A stretch of 64,000 bases of DNA from Phytophthora colocasiae (GCA_018806915.1 JAGKQI010000076.1:62001-126000), one strand, 5' to 3'. Positions 32,708-43,420 are shown, counted from the stretch's first letter. Notes: a model not told the origin generated them from the sequence alone. Numbers and translations: made by a program.

Positions 32708-34150
32708 TTAGACTACAGCTGAACAAGTAATATGGGGAGCAGCACACTTTGCTTCTACAGCTTTACCTGCAGTTGTAGTAACAGCTTTCTTAGACGACTT
32801 GTTGTTTTTGCTGCCAGCTTCTGCAAGTTCCTGGAGCACTTCATGGGTTAGCAGCCTCCCCCCAACTGCGACTCGTTTACGCTTTCTCGTCTTCTTCGGC
32901 TTTTCCCGAAGCGTCAGGACCTCGGCTTCAATTGTCGGCTTCACCTGGAGCCATGATGCCAGATGCACGTGTCGTGGAGTACCATTGCGCTCGTACAATC
33001 CCAGTCGCTCATGCATACGAACAAGTGACAGAGGAAACATCCCACAAGCTTTGAAACCAACTCTGACATTCCTGCCAATCTTGCTGCTGGTCCACGCCAT
33101 GCTTGCTAGTTTAATTGCCGTGGCTTTGTCGATCGAGTAACGACCTTTGTCATCCTCCTCGACAATCTCTTTGATCAGGTTGCACAGCTTCACTTTCAGG
33201 GTCGCAAACACAGCAACATCGAGAGGTTGCAGTAGATGGGTTGCATTGGGAGGCAGGAGCACCAGCAATATGTTGAGACTTGCTGCTGTCTCAATCACGT
33301 CGGCAGAGTAGTGAGAGCCACATCCGTCAAGCACCAACAGCAAGGGTCGTTTGACAGTGCGCGGTACTGATGCAGCAAACACGTGAAGCCATCGCTGGAA
33401 CAAGTACGTGTTGATGAAACCCGAAGGCGAGGTGGTAATTGCTGCACTCGAAACCCCACACTCTTTCAGAATATCCCATTCCACCGTTTTCCCCGGTAGT
33501 ATAAACGCGGGAGGCACCACGAAGCCCGCTGCACTCCCACAAGCAACGATAGACAAGTGAAAGTTGACTGTAGGATCCAGGCACCAAACGTTTGACGATC
33601 CTCGAACTGCAACAACCTTTTTGCTTTTCTTGCGCGTCTGGAATGCGGTCTCGTCCATGTTGAAGATACGAGAGCTGTCAAGTCGTAGCTCAATCAGCAG
33701 CTTGGCCAACGTGTTGAAGAGCGTGTTCAAATCGTCTGACGCAACATAGTTACGTTTCTGCGAGAGCGACTGGGCGACACGCGTAGTCAGGTCGGGGTGT
33801 CGAGCGATAAAGCGCTGGTACCATCCGGGACCAACGCTTTTGCCGGTGACGAGCAGCGATACATCCTGTGCCTTCTTCAAGATCATGGATCTATCCACTG
33901 GATAGCCGAGGATTTGGCGTCCAACGATCCACTCGTAAAGATGGCGCTCAGCCTCATGAGGGAGACGTGGCTTCGGGCCTCGACGACGAGGTTCCAGTGA
34001 CGGGTTGATTTCGGCCGCAGCGACCCACTTGCGAATCGTTCTCTCCAGAATTCTTGACTCTTCGGCCACAGCTGAAATCGCCACACCGTTGCAGACTTGA
34101 CCAACGATAGCTGTTTTAGTTGCAGTGGAGTAGGATTGGCGCAGTGGCAT
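32708..34150 (-). CDS. pogo/Tigger-type transposase (DDE_1), 480 aa
   Basis: The frame is intact over 480 codons. Residues 1-60 form a helix-turn-helix region (AISAVAEESRILERTIRKWV), followed by a CENP-B-type DNA-binding segment (about 70-125, with GPGWYQRFIARHPDL). The catalytic DDE_1 core shows the first Asp in FNMDETAF, the second in LLLVLDGCGSHYS and the third in HLLQPLDVAVFATLK, all in the expected contexts (NMDET, DGxxSH, PLDxxxF). A basic nuclear-localisation-like run (KKTRKRKR) lies near the C-terminus. Such proteins cut and paste TIR elements at TA sites. The frame is uninterrupted and catalytic residues are present, so recent activity or domestication are both possible. Confidence 0.9.
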   Translation of the reverse strand: MPLRQSYSTATKTAIVGQVCNGVAISAVAEESRILERTIRKWVAAAEINPSLEPRRRGPKPRLPHEAERHLYEWIVGRQILGYPVDRSMILKKAQDVSLLVTGKSVGPGWYQRFIARHPDLTTRVAQSLSQKRNYVASDDLNTLFNTLAKLLIELRLDSSRIFNMDETAFQTRKKSKKVVAVRGSSNVWCLDPTVNFHLSIVACGSAAGFVVPPAFILPGKTVEWDILKECGVSSAAITTSPSGFINTYLFQRWLHVFAASVPRTVKRPLLLVLDGCGSHYSADVIETAASLNILLVLLPPNATHLLQPLDVAVFATLKVKLCNLIKEIVEEDDKGRYSIDKATAIKLASMAWTSSKIGRNVRVGFKACGMFPLSLVRMHERLGLYERNGTPRHVHLASWLQVKPTIEAEVLTLREKPKKTRKRKRVAVGGRLLTHEVLQELAEAGSKNNKSSKKAVTTTAGKAVEAKCAAPHITCSAVV

Positions 34151-34496
34151 TGTTGTTGCTTGTACAGAAGCAAAATGAGGCTTCGGCCTTCACTGAGCGA
34201 TGAGTGGACTCAATGATTGACTGGAGGACAAGCTCCAAAATTGGCGCCAACAGCTCGCGCCAAATTTTCGATTAATTTTTGAAGGCATTCGTATTTAGTG
34301 TGTTTTAGCCAATAAAGTACTTGCTCTGCGAACTTCTTCACGTCATTGGCAGTTAAAATACGGCCTTAAAATGGTTGATGGCCCTAAATTGATGATTTAC
34401 CTTACAATAATTGGCTACTATATAGTTATGTTTTCTGACGAAGTAGTTTCTCCTAGAGTTCTGCACAAATGGAATATCGCAAATCCGGAGCCGAGA

Positions 34497-34549
34497 TTGT
34501 CACGCTCCCTTTGTAGAAGCTGTGGACTAGCTGGTAAAATGGAAACTGA
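34497..34549 (-). repeat. 53-nt terminal repeat, left copy (inverted relative to 36504)
   Basis: This 53-nt stretch is the reverse complement of 36504-36556 with one mismatch that I can see. On the minus strand it follows the integrase, and at 36504 on the plus strand it precedes gag. That is where the same part of an LTR or its edge would lie at each end of one element. Confidence 0.7.
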
Positions 34550-34760
34550 GATCCGTTAAAAGAGATCCTACCTCTGAATTCTCTAGTGCTACTCCTGTAG
34601 ACGACTCTGATCTACATGTACTTCAACTTGCTGTCCTGGAACATGATGCCTTTGTCCTGCTCTCGCTACCACACAAGTTGGCTTCCTCACCTGCCTGCAG
34701 GTCATCATCCTGCTGTCCTCAGAGCGCTTGAATACTGGCTCCTTCACACGTTAGGTCTGG

Positions 34761-36124
34761 TCACGCTGTCGTGACTGCCGGCTGCTGACAGTCTCCTCCA
34801 CATTGGGGCTTGTAAGGACGGATGCGACGGATCCTGACGGTCTCCAAGTTCCGTCCTTTATCAAGTGCCAATGTCCCATGCTTTTGAATCGTGATAACGC
34901 GGAATGGTCCGTCGAAAAGTCGCATCATCTTGCCCTGTACCCCTGCATCCCGGCGTAGCAGCACTTGGTCGTCTGGTTTGTATGTCCACTCTTGACGGTG
35001 TGCATTCTCGCGCTGGTTGTTAGTCTTTATCTGGCTGATCTTGTGTTTGTACTGCTCTTGCCAGTCCGTTTGGTGCGCCACGTCGACGAACATATCCCGT
35101 CCGAAAGTCTGCTGTGCTGGCGACGCTGCCGTCATCGAGTGATGGGTCGCTCGAAGGGAAAATGTCAGGTGGCGCAGGAAGTTGGTCCACTCGTCTTGAG
35201 TCTTAATGTCTTGAGTTCGCATCTTGTCACCGATGCTGCGGTGAACTCGCTCAATCGTCGAGTTTGCTTGGGGGTTCCGCACCGTGGTTGGAATTCCACG
35301 AATCCCGTAGCTCTCCAGCAACTCTGGGAACTCGCCCTTGAACTCGGATCCGTTGTCAAATATGCACTGTGTAGGGCGTGGGTAACGGCATAACCAGTGT
35401 GTGTCAAGTAGATACGCCGCCTCGCTACTGGACCCGTCAAGCGCTGGTACAACTTCAAGTAGTCTCGTGGTGGTATCCATGATCGTTAAGGCTCGAAAGT
35501 ATTTGTCTCCGTATGGACCGATGGAGTCTATCGCGATCTCGACACCGTTGTTGATTTCTCTGGCACTTAGCCGTATTTCTTCGTGGGGTGCTTTGCTTTT
35601 GCACACACTAGACAGTTCTCGCAGTACTTTACCACGTCGGCATGCATGCCGGTCCAGTGAAACGCGTATCCGATAGTCGCGGCCATCGCCTCGGCCCCAG
35701 GATGCAGTAGTTCTTCATGGTACTTGATCAAAAGACCGGTACAAAGGTCTCTTAGTACTAGGATCAGCCCCGTCTTCGGTGTCACGCGCAGCACCAATCC
35801 TGCAATCTCCTTCGTCACTGCGTTTGTAAGTTCAGTGTCTTTTTTCTGCGCTTTGGCCAGCTCCGTCATGCTCAAGTTGAACTCGGAGTCGGTCGATGGC
35901 GTGTTGGTGGTGTTGTGCTTTGTGGCCATCGTGGTGGTCGCTTGCACACTTTGCGGTCTCTCCTCCAGTATGGACCCACTTGGCTGCAACATCGGTAGCC
36001 TTGATAGGGCATCCGCAATTGTGTTGCAGGTACCCGGTACGTAATGGATCACGGGGCCATACTCCTCTATCTCTAACCTCCACCGCTTGCAATCTGATCC
36101 CATATGAATTCTACCGCGCACCAC
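34761..36124 (-). pseudogene. Gypsy RNase H-integrase fragment, frameshifted
   Basis: Two overlapping frames (35567-36124 and 34761-35606) make one broken coding region; the shift lies about 35567-35606. The first has the RNase H end (VIHYVPGTCNTIADALSRLP) and the integrase zinc-binding HHCC (ELLHPGAEAM, then YCENCLVCAKAK). The second has the DDE core (IAIDSIGPYGD, IFDNGSEFKG, and an Asn-Pro-Gln-Ala segment before the catalytic Glu in STIERVHR) and a basic C-terminal end. No reverse transcriptase precedes it, so this copy cannot transpose alone. Confidence 0.85.
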
Positions 36125-36503
36125 CGTTCTCTATCGCATTGTCTCACTTTTATTTTTCCGGTAAGAGCCCCGGATGGATGAGCTCACACAACCAATTTTG
36201 CCGGACGAAGCTCAGTTACATGTACACGATGACCAGGCGACTCAGCTAGTCCCGACTGCATGCTGCCGCTCACCAAGCAACACCTCACCAAGTAACGCCT
36301 CCACCAGTGAACAAGACACAGAGGAGGCTCGCCGGCTCTAAGACAAAAGCAAGCACAACGGCAAACGGAGGAAAAGAAACTGGGGACGCTCTCGCGATGA
36401 GTTGCAACAAGCTGTATCGTTCTCGAAGGACGCTACCAAGATGGATATAGCCACCACTAAAGCTGATGACGCATGGGAAGTGATCTTTTCGATAGGGGAG
36501 GCT

Positions 36504-36556
36504 TCAGTTTCCATTTTACCAGCTAGTCCACAGCTTCCACAAAGGGAGCGTGACAA
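36504..36556 (+). repeat. 53-nt terminal repeat, right copy
   Basis: Partner of 34497-34549 in inverted orientation. It lies about 60 bp upstream of the gag-like start at 36619 on the plus strand and is probably the end of a 5' LTR or leader. No matching full-length LTR pair was found in the window. Confidence 0.7.
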
Positions 36557-36618
36557 TTTGCTCGAGCAAATCGTAGCGACTACGACATGACAGTGACAAC
36601 GCTGCGGAAGCTACAAGG

Positions 36619-39030
36619 ATGAACGACGACATCACTTTCTCCAAGCAGAGAGACAGCGGGATGGTTGTGAAGAAAAAGGTCCCAACATTCCGCGCAGGTG
36701 GATGGAAAGAGTGGTTGCAGTGGAGCCTGCACCTTCAACAATACTCGACATTCATGGGCTATCAAGTCGAGCCCGACGACCACCTTGCACTTACCGATGA
36801 CATTCAACTGCTTCTCTTCGATGAGGATCTGCACTACTTCAACGACATCGTTCGAAAAGAGGCCGAATTTCGACCGGACATCGCGTATGCTGCACTGCGA
36901 CAGTTGACAGCACGCCATTGCCCTCCGGGCACCCGAGAAGTACTGCTAGACGAGATCCGTCGGCTGAAGAAGAGACGGGCTATGTCCGTGCGCGAGTACA
37001 GCTGCAAGTTCCGCACGCTTCTACGCATGGTCCCATTCCTCGAACACGGGAAAGCGAACCCGTGCCGGAGCCCGACGTCGTGCGAATGTACCCCAGCGGC
37101 ATGCCAATCGAGTGGCAAATCGAAGTGAACCGGATCCCACGAACTTGGGATCTACGCAGCGTGGAGGCGCAGTTCGAAATCGTCCAGCGCAATGAGAAAG
37201 ACGAAGCAGTGCTTCGGGGAAATCGCCCCTTCCTGTGGTCGTCAACCACAGCGGGAAAGGCGCAGCATCAACAACCAGGGCGGAAAAGCACAATCGTAGC
37301 GAGAACCGCAACTCGGTGAGACTGACAACGCGACACGGAACGATAGGCAAGTACTGCGACTTCTGAAAGCGCAGCAACCATAACGGCAACGAGTGTTGGC
37401 GTGATTCATCGTCCCCAGCGTTCCGCCCACGACCTCGGAATGGACAGCAACCACACCGCCGAGATAGTCAAGACATGGCAGCGATGATGGAGCTCCTCGA
37501 TCAAATGGCGGCGATGGTGGAGACCATAAAAATACGTCAGGATGACGAGTTTGCCGCGATGACATTCTACCATAGCAAACCAGACATAATGACTGCTATG
37601 GACGACGACACAGTCCAGGCCAGCGACGACCCGCAAATGGAGATCCGTGTCAAGATCGGCACGAAGGCGTTGACGGCCCTGGTTGATACGAGCTGTACCA
37701 CGTCAGCAATTAGCAAGTCGGCGGTGGCAGATCTCGGTAGTGACGTTGTACTGCTACCTGAAATCTCCAAGTTCCGCAATGCAGACGGCACCTTGGGTCA
37801 GACGACGCACCGCGTCGAGGCAATCATGAAGTTGATGGACTTCTCAGACAAGTGAACGTGCTTTCAACAACTCCGGCAAGCAGAGACGCTACTGTATCCG
37901 GTGATGCTAGGACGCGACTTCTTACGCAGACAGAAAATGGTGTTGGACTTCGAACGCTGCGTTATGGTTTGGGATGGGATCGAGCTGCCCATGAAAATGC
38001 GTCCTCGCCTGAACCGTGGCAGTCGGGATGCTGCAGTACTACAAGAAGATCAGGAGTGTCGTGCAGCTATTGAGATCGAGACAGAACCACCCATTCCGTT
38101 GGAGGACATACTCGACGGACAAACGCTGAGCGCGGAGGAGAAGAAAAAGGTTCTTAATCTCTTGAGAGAGTTCTCTTCCCTCTTTTCGGGCAAGCTCGGA
38201 ACGCTTCACAAGAAGGAGCCGCACGTGCTGCCTATATTTCCGAATGTCAAACCAGTGGCGAGTCGACCATACCCGATTCCTCGGGCGTACTACGAGGCTA
38301 CACGAAAAGAAGTCGATCGGTTGATCAAGCTGGGTGTATTGACCCCTGACTCGTCGTCGCCGTGGGGCTTACCAGAATTCATCATACCTAAGAAGGACGG
38401 ATCAGATCCCTTTTGCGCGACTTCCGCCAACTGAACAAGCTGCTACGAAGACACTACTACCCCACGAGAGACGTGAAGGAAACTTTGCGTTAACCAAAGT
38501 ACATCTCGTTGTTCGACATACCAATGAGTTACTATATGCTAGTGCTCGCTGCGCACAGTCGTGCAGCAACCGCAATTGTACTTCCATGGGGGAAGCTTGT
38601 ATTCAACCACCTGCCGATGGGCGTCTCGACTGCGCCAGACGAGTTCCAAGCCTATATGGATGAGACCGTTAGAGATATGGAACGTGTCCGCACGTACTTG
38701 GACGACATTATGGTGACGTCGCAGAGCTTCGACGAGCACCTCCAGCACTTACGAGAACTCTTCGAGAGACTAGTGGACGCTGGGATCATGCTGCACCCAG
38801 CGAAGAGTAAGATTTGCGCGGAGTCGGTGGAGTACCTCGGGTACCAGATTAGCAAGAAGTATCTCGGTGCTGCCAAACAAGATCGCCGCGATCCAAACGC
38901 TAGCATCCCCGAAGTCCCGGCGTGATGTTCGCCGATTTGTCGGCATGGTAAACTACTACCGAGACATGCTACCAAGACGCACCGCGATTCTCAGTCCTCT
39001 GACGAGGAAACTTGTTTCACGACTGCAGAA
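36619..39030 (+). pseudogene. Degenerate gypsy gag-protease-RT
   Basis: The gag-like part (36619-37060) has AGGWKEWLQWSLHLQ and a capsid-like helical stretch ending in MSVREYSCKFRTLLR. The protease appears at 37640-37850 with VDTSCTTSAI; the family's usual D-[ST]-G active site reads DTS, so it is probably dead. The RT region covers 38200-38925 with SSPWGLPEFIIPKKDGS, LPMGVSTAPDEFQ and the catalytic YLDDIM. Frame changes occur near 37060, 37855-37900, 38430-38510 and 38900, and the connection region after RT (RRDVRRFVGMVNYYRDM) is in yet another frame. It is clearly inactive. Confidence 0.85.
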
Positions 39031-39377
39031 GTGCCTCCGGATTTTTTTGGGGTCAACTCTGCGCAGGTCAACTCGTGCGCAACTCTCTTTTTGGGTCAAC
39101 TTCTGCGCAACTCTTGCGCATGTCTTTTCTTGGGTCAAATCGTGGTCAAAAATATCACGACTGCCAGGTTTTATAAATTAATCTGAAACTAGCCGAGCGG
39201 CGCCCGCTTTTGCGGGCGGTTTGTATGTGTTTGGTTGAAACCCGTGGGGCTCACTGTTCCAGTTCGCCCCACTACTCACCATCGGCGCCACACCTTTGGC
39301 GCGCGCCGGTTGGCCGAGGTACCTTCGCTTCGCTTGGTAGGATGTATTTTAGCCAATCACTGGGGCAGCTCACGCTA

Positions 39378-39620
39378 TTATTAAAGCATTTTTATCGTAC
39401 TTAGTATAATTCTAGCAGTCACCAAGCTGGTCGTAGCTCAGACTGCCCGCTCTGCGGGCTCGGGGGACAGGTTTTATTGGTACCCGTTTGTCTCGCTCTG
39501 TCGAGCTCGCCGCACTACTGCGCCTTCGCGGGCTGTGGGTCGGGGCCGCTTCGCGAGGTCGCTGCTATTTTTTCGTACTTATCGAAGCATTTTTATCGTA
39601 CTTAGCTTAATTTTGTCCAA
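39378..39620. repeat. Direct repeat of about 25 bp plus GC-rich hairpins
   Basis: The word AGCATTTTTATCGTACTTAG occurs twice (near 39386 and 39585), separated by about 200 bp of GC-rich sequence with short hairpins such as GCCCGCTCTGCGGGC. It is probably part of a noncoding repeat family; I cannot classify it. Confidence 0.45.
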
Positions 39621-39652
39621 TGAAAATTTTGTGGCCGGGTGTGCGGACCACG

Positions 39653-39672
39653 GACAGACAGACAGACAGACA
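39653..39672 (+). repeat. (GACA)5 microsatellite
   Basis: Five tandem copies of GACA are visible directly. They follow the GC-rich repeat block described just to the left. Confidence 0.85.
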
Positions 39673-39999
39673 CTTTGCGTTTTTAAAGACTCGTGGATTT
39701 AACCAATCATATCGCGTATGTTAAACTATAACTGAATCTAGCGTGTTCGTTACGAAACGATTGGTGGGATGTTGCCACATTGTGTAGAGTATAGCCTACA
39801 CGACACTGCGTAAAACGAGACTGTGTAACATGAGACGGTGTGATTTTTAGGTGTGGCATCTGTAGGAGATTTTGGTCGATCCCACCCGGCACTTCACGAG
39901 GACAACCAACACTTGTTCATTTCCTAGCACCTCATTTTCAATCTTTCCGACCCAAGTCCACTACCAAGTCCAAGAGCAACCAAGTCCCTTTCCGGCACC

Positions 40000-40110
40000 A
40001 TGTCCCGACCCGACTACACCTCCGACGACAACCTTGAAATTCTCCCCTCGCGTGTCAGTGAAGGCGAAGGCTCCATGCAAGGCTCCCCTATGAGTGATGT
40101 GTTTGTGTGA
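40000..40110 (+). CDS. Short ORF of 36 codons, possibly a truncated element ORF
   Basis: ATG at 40000 begins MSRPDYTSDDNLEILPSR and stops after 36 codons. It lies downstream of a CA-rich leader that resembles a retroelement 5' leader. No domain is visible. It may be the start of a truncated polyprotein or chance. Confidence 0.2.
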   Translation: MSRPDYTSDDNLEILPSRVSEGEGSMQGSPMSDVFV

Positions 40111-40902
40111 CACCGTGCACGTTCCGCAGATGATTGTCGAAGTTCGGCTGCCTCCCCGTAATGGGTGGTGACCATGGTGGGCTGGGCGCGGTTGAGCCGG
40201 CAAGCCTACGTGCTGCCGCTTGTAAATAATGGACAGAGACGCAATGCTTGCATCGATAGGGATAGTGAGAAGCATTAACCTTCCGCGTACCCAGCGAACG
40301 AAATGCTTACGGGCAGGGCACCCAGGACGCCCCATTCTAGCTCGGGTTTAGAAGCTGTCAGAGTTAACGTTAGCTACACGAAACATCAACAAGACAAGCA
40401 CAGTGAAGGGCGTACCAGAGGAGAATCACACTGGGTGGGGGCTTACTCAACACCAGGAAATATTGTGAATGGGAAGAACTTGAAAAGATCCGTGGGAATA
40501 CGTAGGTTCAACAAGGTATTCACTTCATTTTGCAACAGATCAACCAATCGTTCGCCCTAACACGCAGGAAGCTTTGACATGAAGCAACGATCTTGACCGT
40601 TGTAGCACGCGCTTCCTAAGCAAGTTGCTTGTTGCTTGGCTAAGTTGTCCAGCGCTTCGAGTGTCATAGGCCTCTTTTTAGTTAAGGTCCTGCTCCTGTT
40701 TCGGTTATGGTCCTGAATAGACGTCTTTAGACGTATTTTGGAGAAACAGACGTCCGAGAAGGCGTTTAAACGTGTCTTTACGAAAAGACGTCTTTACTGT
40801 CTGTTGCCAGCACTGATCTAAGCGCACGCCCTATAGGCATACTAAAATTGCAGAGCAAGCAAAACACCTTTTAAACTTTCACCTCAAATAATTAATAAAA
40901 TT

Positions 40903-41421
40903 TTAGGTGGAAGAAAAATATTTTGTTACAGTTTTATCACTTGGTAAAATAATGGCCTCTTCAAGGGTCAACTTCTGCGCAAGTTGCGCAGAAGACTTGC
41001 GCAAGAGTTGACCTGCGCAGAGTTTGACCCAAAAAAAGGCATACCGATCTGGATTATCATCTAACCCCTTCCGACCCGAGAAAAAACGCTTCTGGAAAAA
41101 CAACTCAATAAAATATTTATCACGGAATAAGGCGTACTTTTGAGGCACTGCTGTGACAATACCGCTTGAATCGAAGAGTCGATACTGTAGCAACTTGTCG
41201 TCGTTGTGGAATCCAATAAGCCATGGACCAAAAATGTGCAACCACGGAATTCGAGAGTGTTTCCGCACCTCCAGAAAGGAATCACGCCCACTAGCGCTTA
41301 CACTAGCAAGGGTACTTTCCACAGTCTGCGTACCGGTATTCACACGTTGGACAAGTCGGTGGGGGGTCTTCTCTTCCGCTTTCAGATCCACAGGAATCGA
41401 ATAAAACGACAACGTAGACAA
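40903..41421 (-). pseudogene. Unrecognised ORF whose 3' part comes from the inverted repeat
   Basis: The frame reads 172 codons. The first about 128 residues (41421 to about 41040; SFYSIPVDLKAEEKTPHRL, WLHIFGPWLIGFHNDDKL) look like real protein with a mix of hydrophobic and polar residues, but I know no family. The remainder is translation through the right inverted repeat of the 39.0-41.0 kb segment, so the original C-terminus is lost. It is not an RXLR effector by eye: no signal peptide and no RXLR-EER pattern. Confidence 0.35.
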
Positions 41422-41466
41422 AACACTCCCACTGACGTTTACATCAGCAGGGGTGATTAATCAAAG

Positions 41467-41705
41467 CCGTTAAAAGAGATCCTACCTCTGAATTCTCTAG
41501 TGCTACTCCTGTAGACGACTCTGATCTACATGTACTTCAACTTGCTGTCCTGGAGCATGATGCCTTTGTCCTGCTCCCGCTACCACACAAGTTGGCTTCC
41601 TCACCTGCATGCTGGTCATCATCCTGCTGTCCTCAGAGCGCTTGAATGCCGGCTCCTTCACACGTTAGGTCTGGTCACGCTGTCGTGACTGCCAGCTACT
41701 GACAG
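41467..41705 (-). repeat. 239-nt copy of 34553-34791 (gypsy 3' tail)
   Basis: This segment matches 34553-34791 over its full 239 nt with only a handful of differences. It contains the last codons of the gypsy integrase and the sequence after them, without the rest of the element. It is a solo fragment from the same family, about 7 kb from its match. Confidence 0.85.
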
Positions 41706-42375
41706 AGATACCTGACTCACAGAGATAATCAACAAATATGCAGAGTTCAGGAATATACAAATATGTACAGCTGTTCATATTTTTTCTGGGCCCTTGAACG
41801 GTGGGCTACACTCCAGGTGGACGGTAACGGGATGAGGTCTCTCAGAGATACGTTCTTCTGAAAGGGTTTCCGCCAGGAATTAGGCACTCATCGTCGGGGA
41901 AAGTTCGGTGGCCAGACAGAGTGTATTTGATCTTCAGAGTTGTGCACACTCTGAAGTACACTTCTGGTCCATTGGGCACCTGTACAGTCAGGCGAAGGTT
42001 TATCTACAATCTTCCACAGATGTCACACAGGTGCGGCCGCGTCCCAGGCTCCCTTTCGCTTGTAACCCATAATATAACCAATCACATCGTAACGTAATAT
42101 CCACCTGTCGCTCGAAAATCGGAAATAGCATCATGTCAACTCAGACACTGCGGAATACGGTCGTTCGTGCTGCCGTCTTCTTGCCTGAATTTTCACGTTC
42201 AGCACTAATATCACTTGTTGTGCAGAGATTCGAAATAGGTATCGGCATCTGCCGCAACAATGGCAGCACGTAGTGTAGTACTTGTTTGCTTGAAATTCAA
42301 CCTAGCTCACACTGAATCCCTGTGTGACATTCTGTATCAGAGAGACACCGTACTTCCCAAGAAAACGCAGAATCC
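41706..42375. other. Gene-free stretch
   Basis: About 670 bp with no recognised coding pattern, between the gypsy fragment and the Harbinger left end. I see no repeat longer than a few bases. Confidence 0.35.
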
Positions 42376-42378
42376 TAA
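42376..42378. repeat. Left TAA target-site duplication of the Harbinger element
   Basis: TAA directly precedes the left inverted repeat; the same three bases directly follow the right one at 52262-52264. Confidence 0.75.
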
Positions 42379-42929
42379 GGGCCGTTCTTATCGACGGTTG
42401 CGTGGTAGCGTTTGGTAGCGCGGTAGCGCGGTGCGTCAGATAAGGTTCGATTTTCTGGTTGCGTACGCAACCACACAACGAAGTTTTCCGTTGCGCGGTA
42501 GCGTGCGCTACCGATGGTAGCGCGTTGCATTCGATTGGTTTGATTGGCCATCAAAAATAAACTTGCATTCAAACGGTCTGATTGGCTAACAAAAAAAGAC
42601 GATATCGCACTTCAACATCACTTCAACGTGATTGCAGCACAATTCAACTTCACGATGGACGAACCGCCAAGCTTCCGTGTAAGCTCCAATCCCTGATGTG
42701 GGTACACCTCGTCGCCGACAACCACGTCAGCCAGTGTTGTGCTCAAAAACGAACCTTCGCTCGATGAAGACATGCTAGTTGATCTATCGGGATCACATAA
42801 TACGTGTTGGTCGGGCGGAGGAGGGGCTAATATTCCGCCATGCATCGTCGGTAGGCTACATAGGGGGAGATCCGACATCAATAGAGCAGTCATCCCCATC
42901 GTACGATCACCACAGCAACAACAATCCGA

Positions 42930-43420
42930 GGCATAGCTCTTAACCGAATACGCCACGCAGAGCTACGAGAAATTTGCAAAGTACTTGCTGTTCCCGGTTA
43001 CAAGAACAAAAATAAGGCAACCATGTCTCACTTGATTGCACTAAAGAAAATCAACGAAGAAGTATACGACAACGTGGACAACTCTCCTTCTAAGAAGGCT
43101 GGAGGTTCTAAAAAACAAGCTCAATGCGCTTTTCGCCTCTCAACATTCTGTTTTCCGATACATTTGCAAAGCGATATTCGCGGCTCGGTGACGCATCAAC
43201 CCGTCACCGTCACGACCTTGATGGTCCTATCTCTAAACAGACTGCATTTTGGAGTGATGTCCGAGGCGCTTTTCTAGAACCAAACAATGAACATGTTGAC
43301 CAGCTGCAGTTTGAACACTATGCACTGGATGGAATGGACATCGACCCTTCTCTTATTGTGCCTCACAGTTGGAGAAAGCTCAAAGGCATCTACAGTGACA
43401 CCGCTAAAGACTACAAGGAG
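42930..43420 (+). pseudogene. Harbinger accessory (Myb/SANT-like) gene, left part
   Basis: Residues around AELREICKVLAVPGYKNKNK and then FWSDVRGAFLEPNN, followed by IDPSLIVPHSWRKLKGIYSD, match the Myb-like DNA-binding accessory proteins carried by oomycete Harbinger elements. A one-base frame change lies near 43120. The frame is cut at 43420 by element A and resumes at 51691, so the insertion is inside coding sequence. In this superfamily the accessory protein is needed together with the transposase for nuclear import and cutting. Confidence 0.6.
43416..43420. repeat. AGGAG target-site duplication, left copy of element A
   Basis: AGGAG directly precedes the left LTR and is repeated at 51686-51690 after the right LTR. 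Five base pairs is the usual size for Ty3/gypsy integration. Confidence 0.88.

Larger units (their letters stand above)
32367..34366 (-). mobile_element. Candidate pogo/Tigger DNA transposon, about 2.0 kb
   Basis: The transposase gene is flanked by an imperfect inverted repeat: CGGCCGAATTTAG at 32367 and the complement of TAAAATACGGCCT ending at 34366. Each end abuts a TA dinucleotide (32365-32366 and 34367-34368), the target duplication expected for Tc1/mariner-pogo elements. Only about 10 of 15 terminal bases match, so the exact ends are uncertain even though the transposase identity is clear. Confidence 0.4.
34497..36124 (-). mobile_element. Ty3/gypsy 3'-half fragment (RNase H end, integrase, 3' tail)
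   Basis: Reading on the minus strand, this has the end of RNase H, an integrase and about 260 bp of downstream sequence ending in a 53-nt terminal segment (34497-34549) that recurs upstream of the neighbouring plus-strand gag. The reverse transcriptase part is missing here. It is the complementary half of the fragment at 36504-39030, but in opposite orientation. Confidence 0.65.
36504..39030 (+). mobile_element. Ty3/gypsy 5'-half fragment (gag, protease, reverse transcriptase)
   Basis: This plus-strand fragment holds gag-, protease- and reverse-transcriptase-like parts and stops where RNase H should begin, at an unrelated sequence near 39040. Together with the minus-strand fragment to its left it would make up one element family, split into two opposed halves. 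Confidence 0.65.
39044..41036. repeat. Inverted-repeat-bounded segment with GGTCAACT/TGCGCA motifs (candidate non-autonomous element)
   Basis: The left end (39044-39085: T-run, GGGTCAACTCTGCGCAGG, TCAACTCGTGCGCAA) matches the complement of the right end (40990-41036) with one indel and one mismatch over more than 30 bp. Both ends repeat the words GGTCAACT and TGCGCAA several times. No transposase lies between. The flanks do not join into one sequence: gypsy RT on the left, an unrelated ORF on the right. Either the site was rearranged or the true ends lie elsewhere. Confidence 0.45.

Noticed and set aside
40903..41421. Secreted RXLR or Crinkler effector
   Set aside because: No signal peptide, no RXLR-EER and no LFLAK motif.
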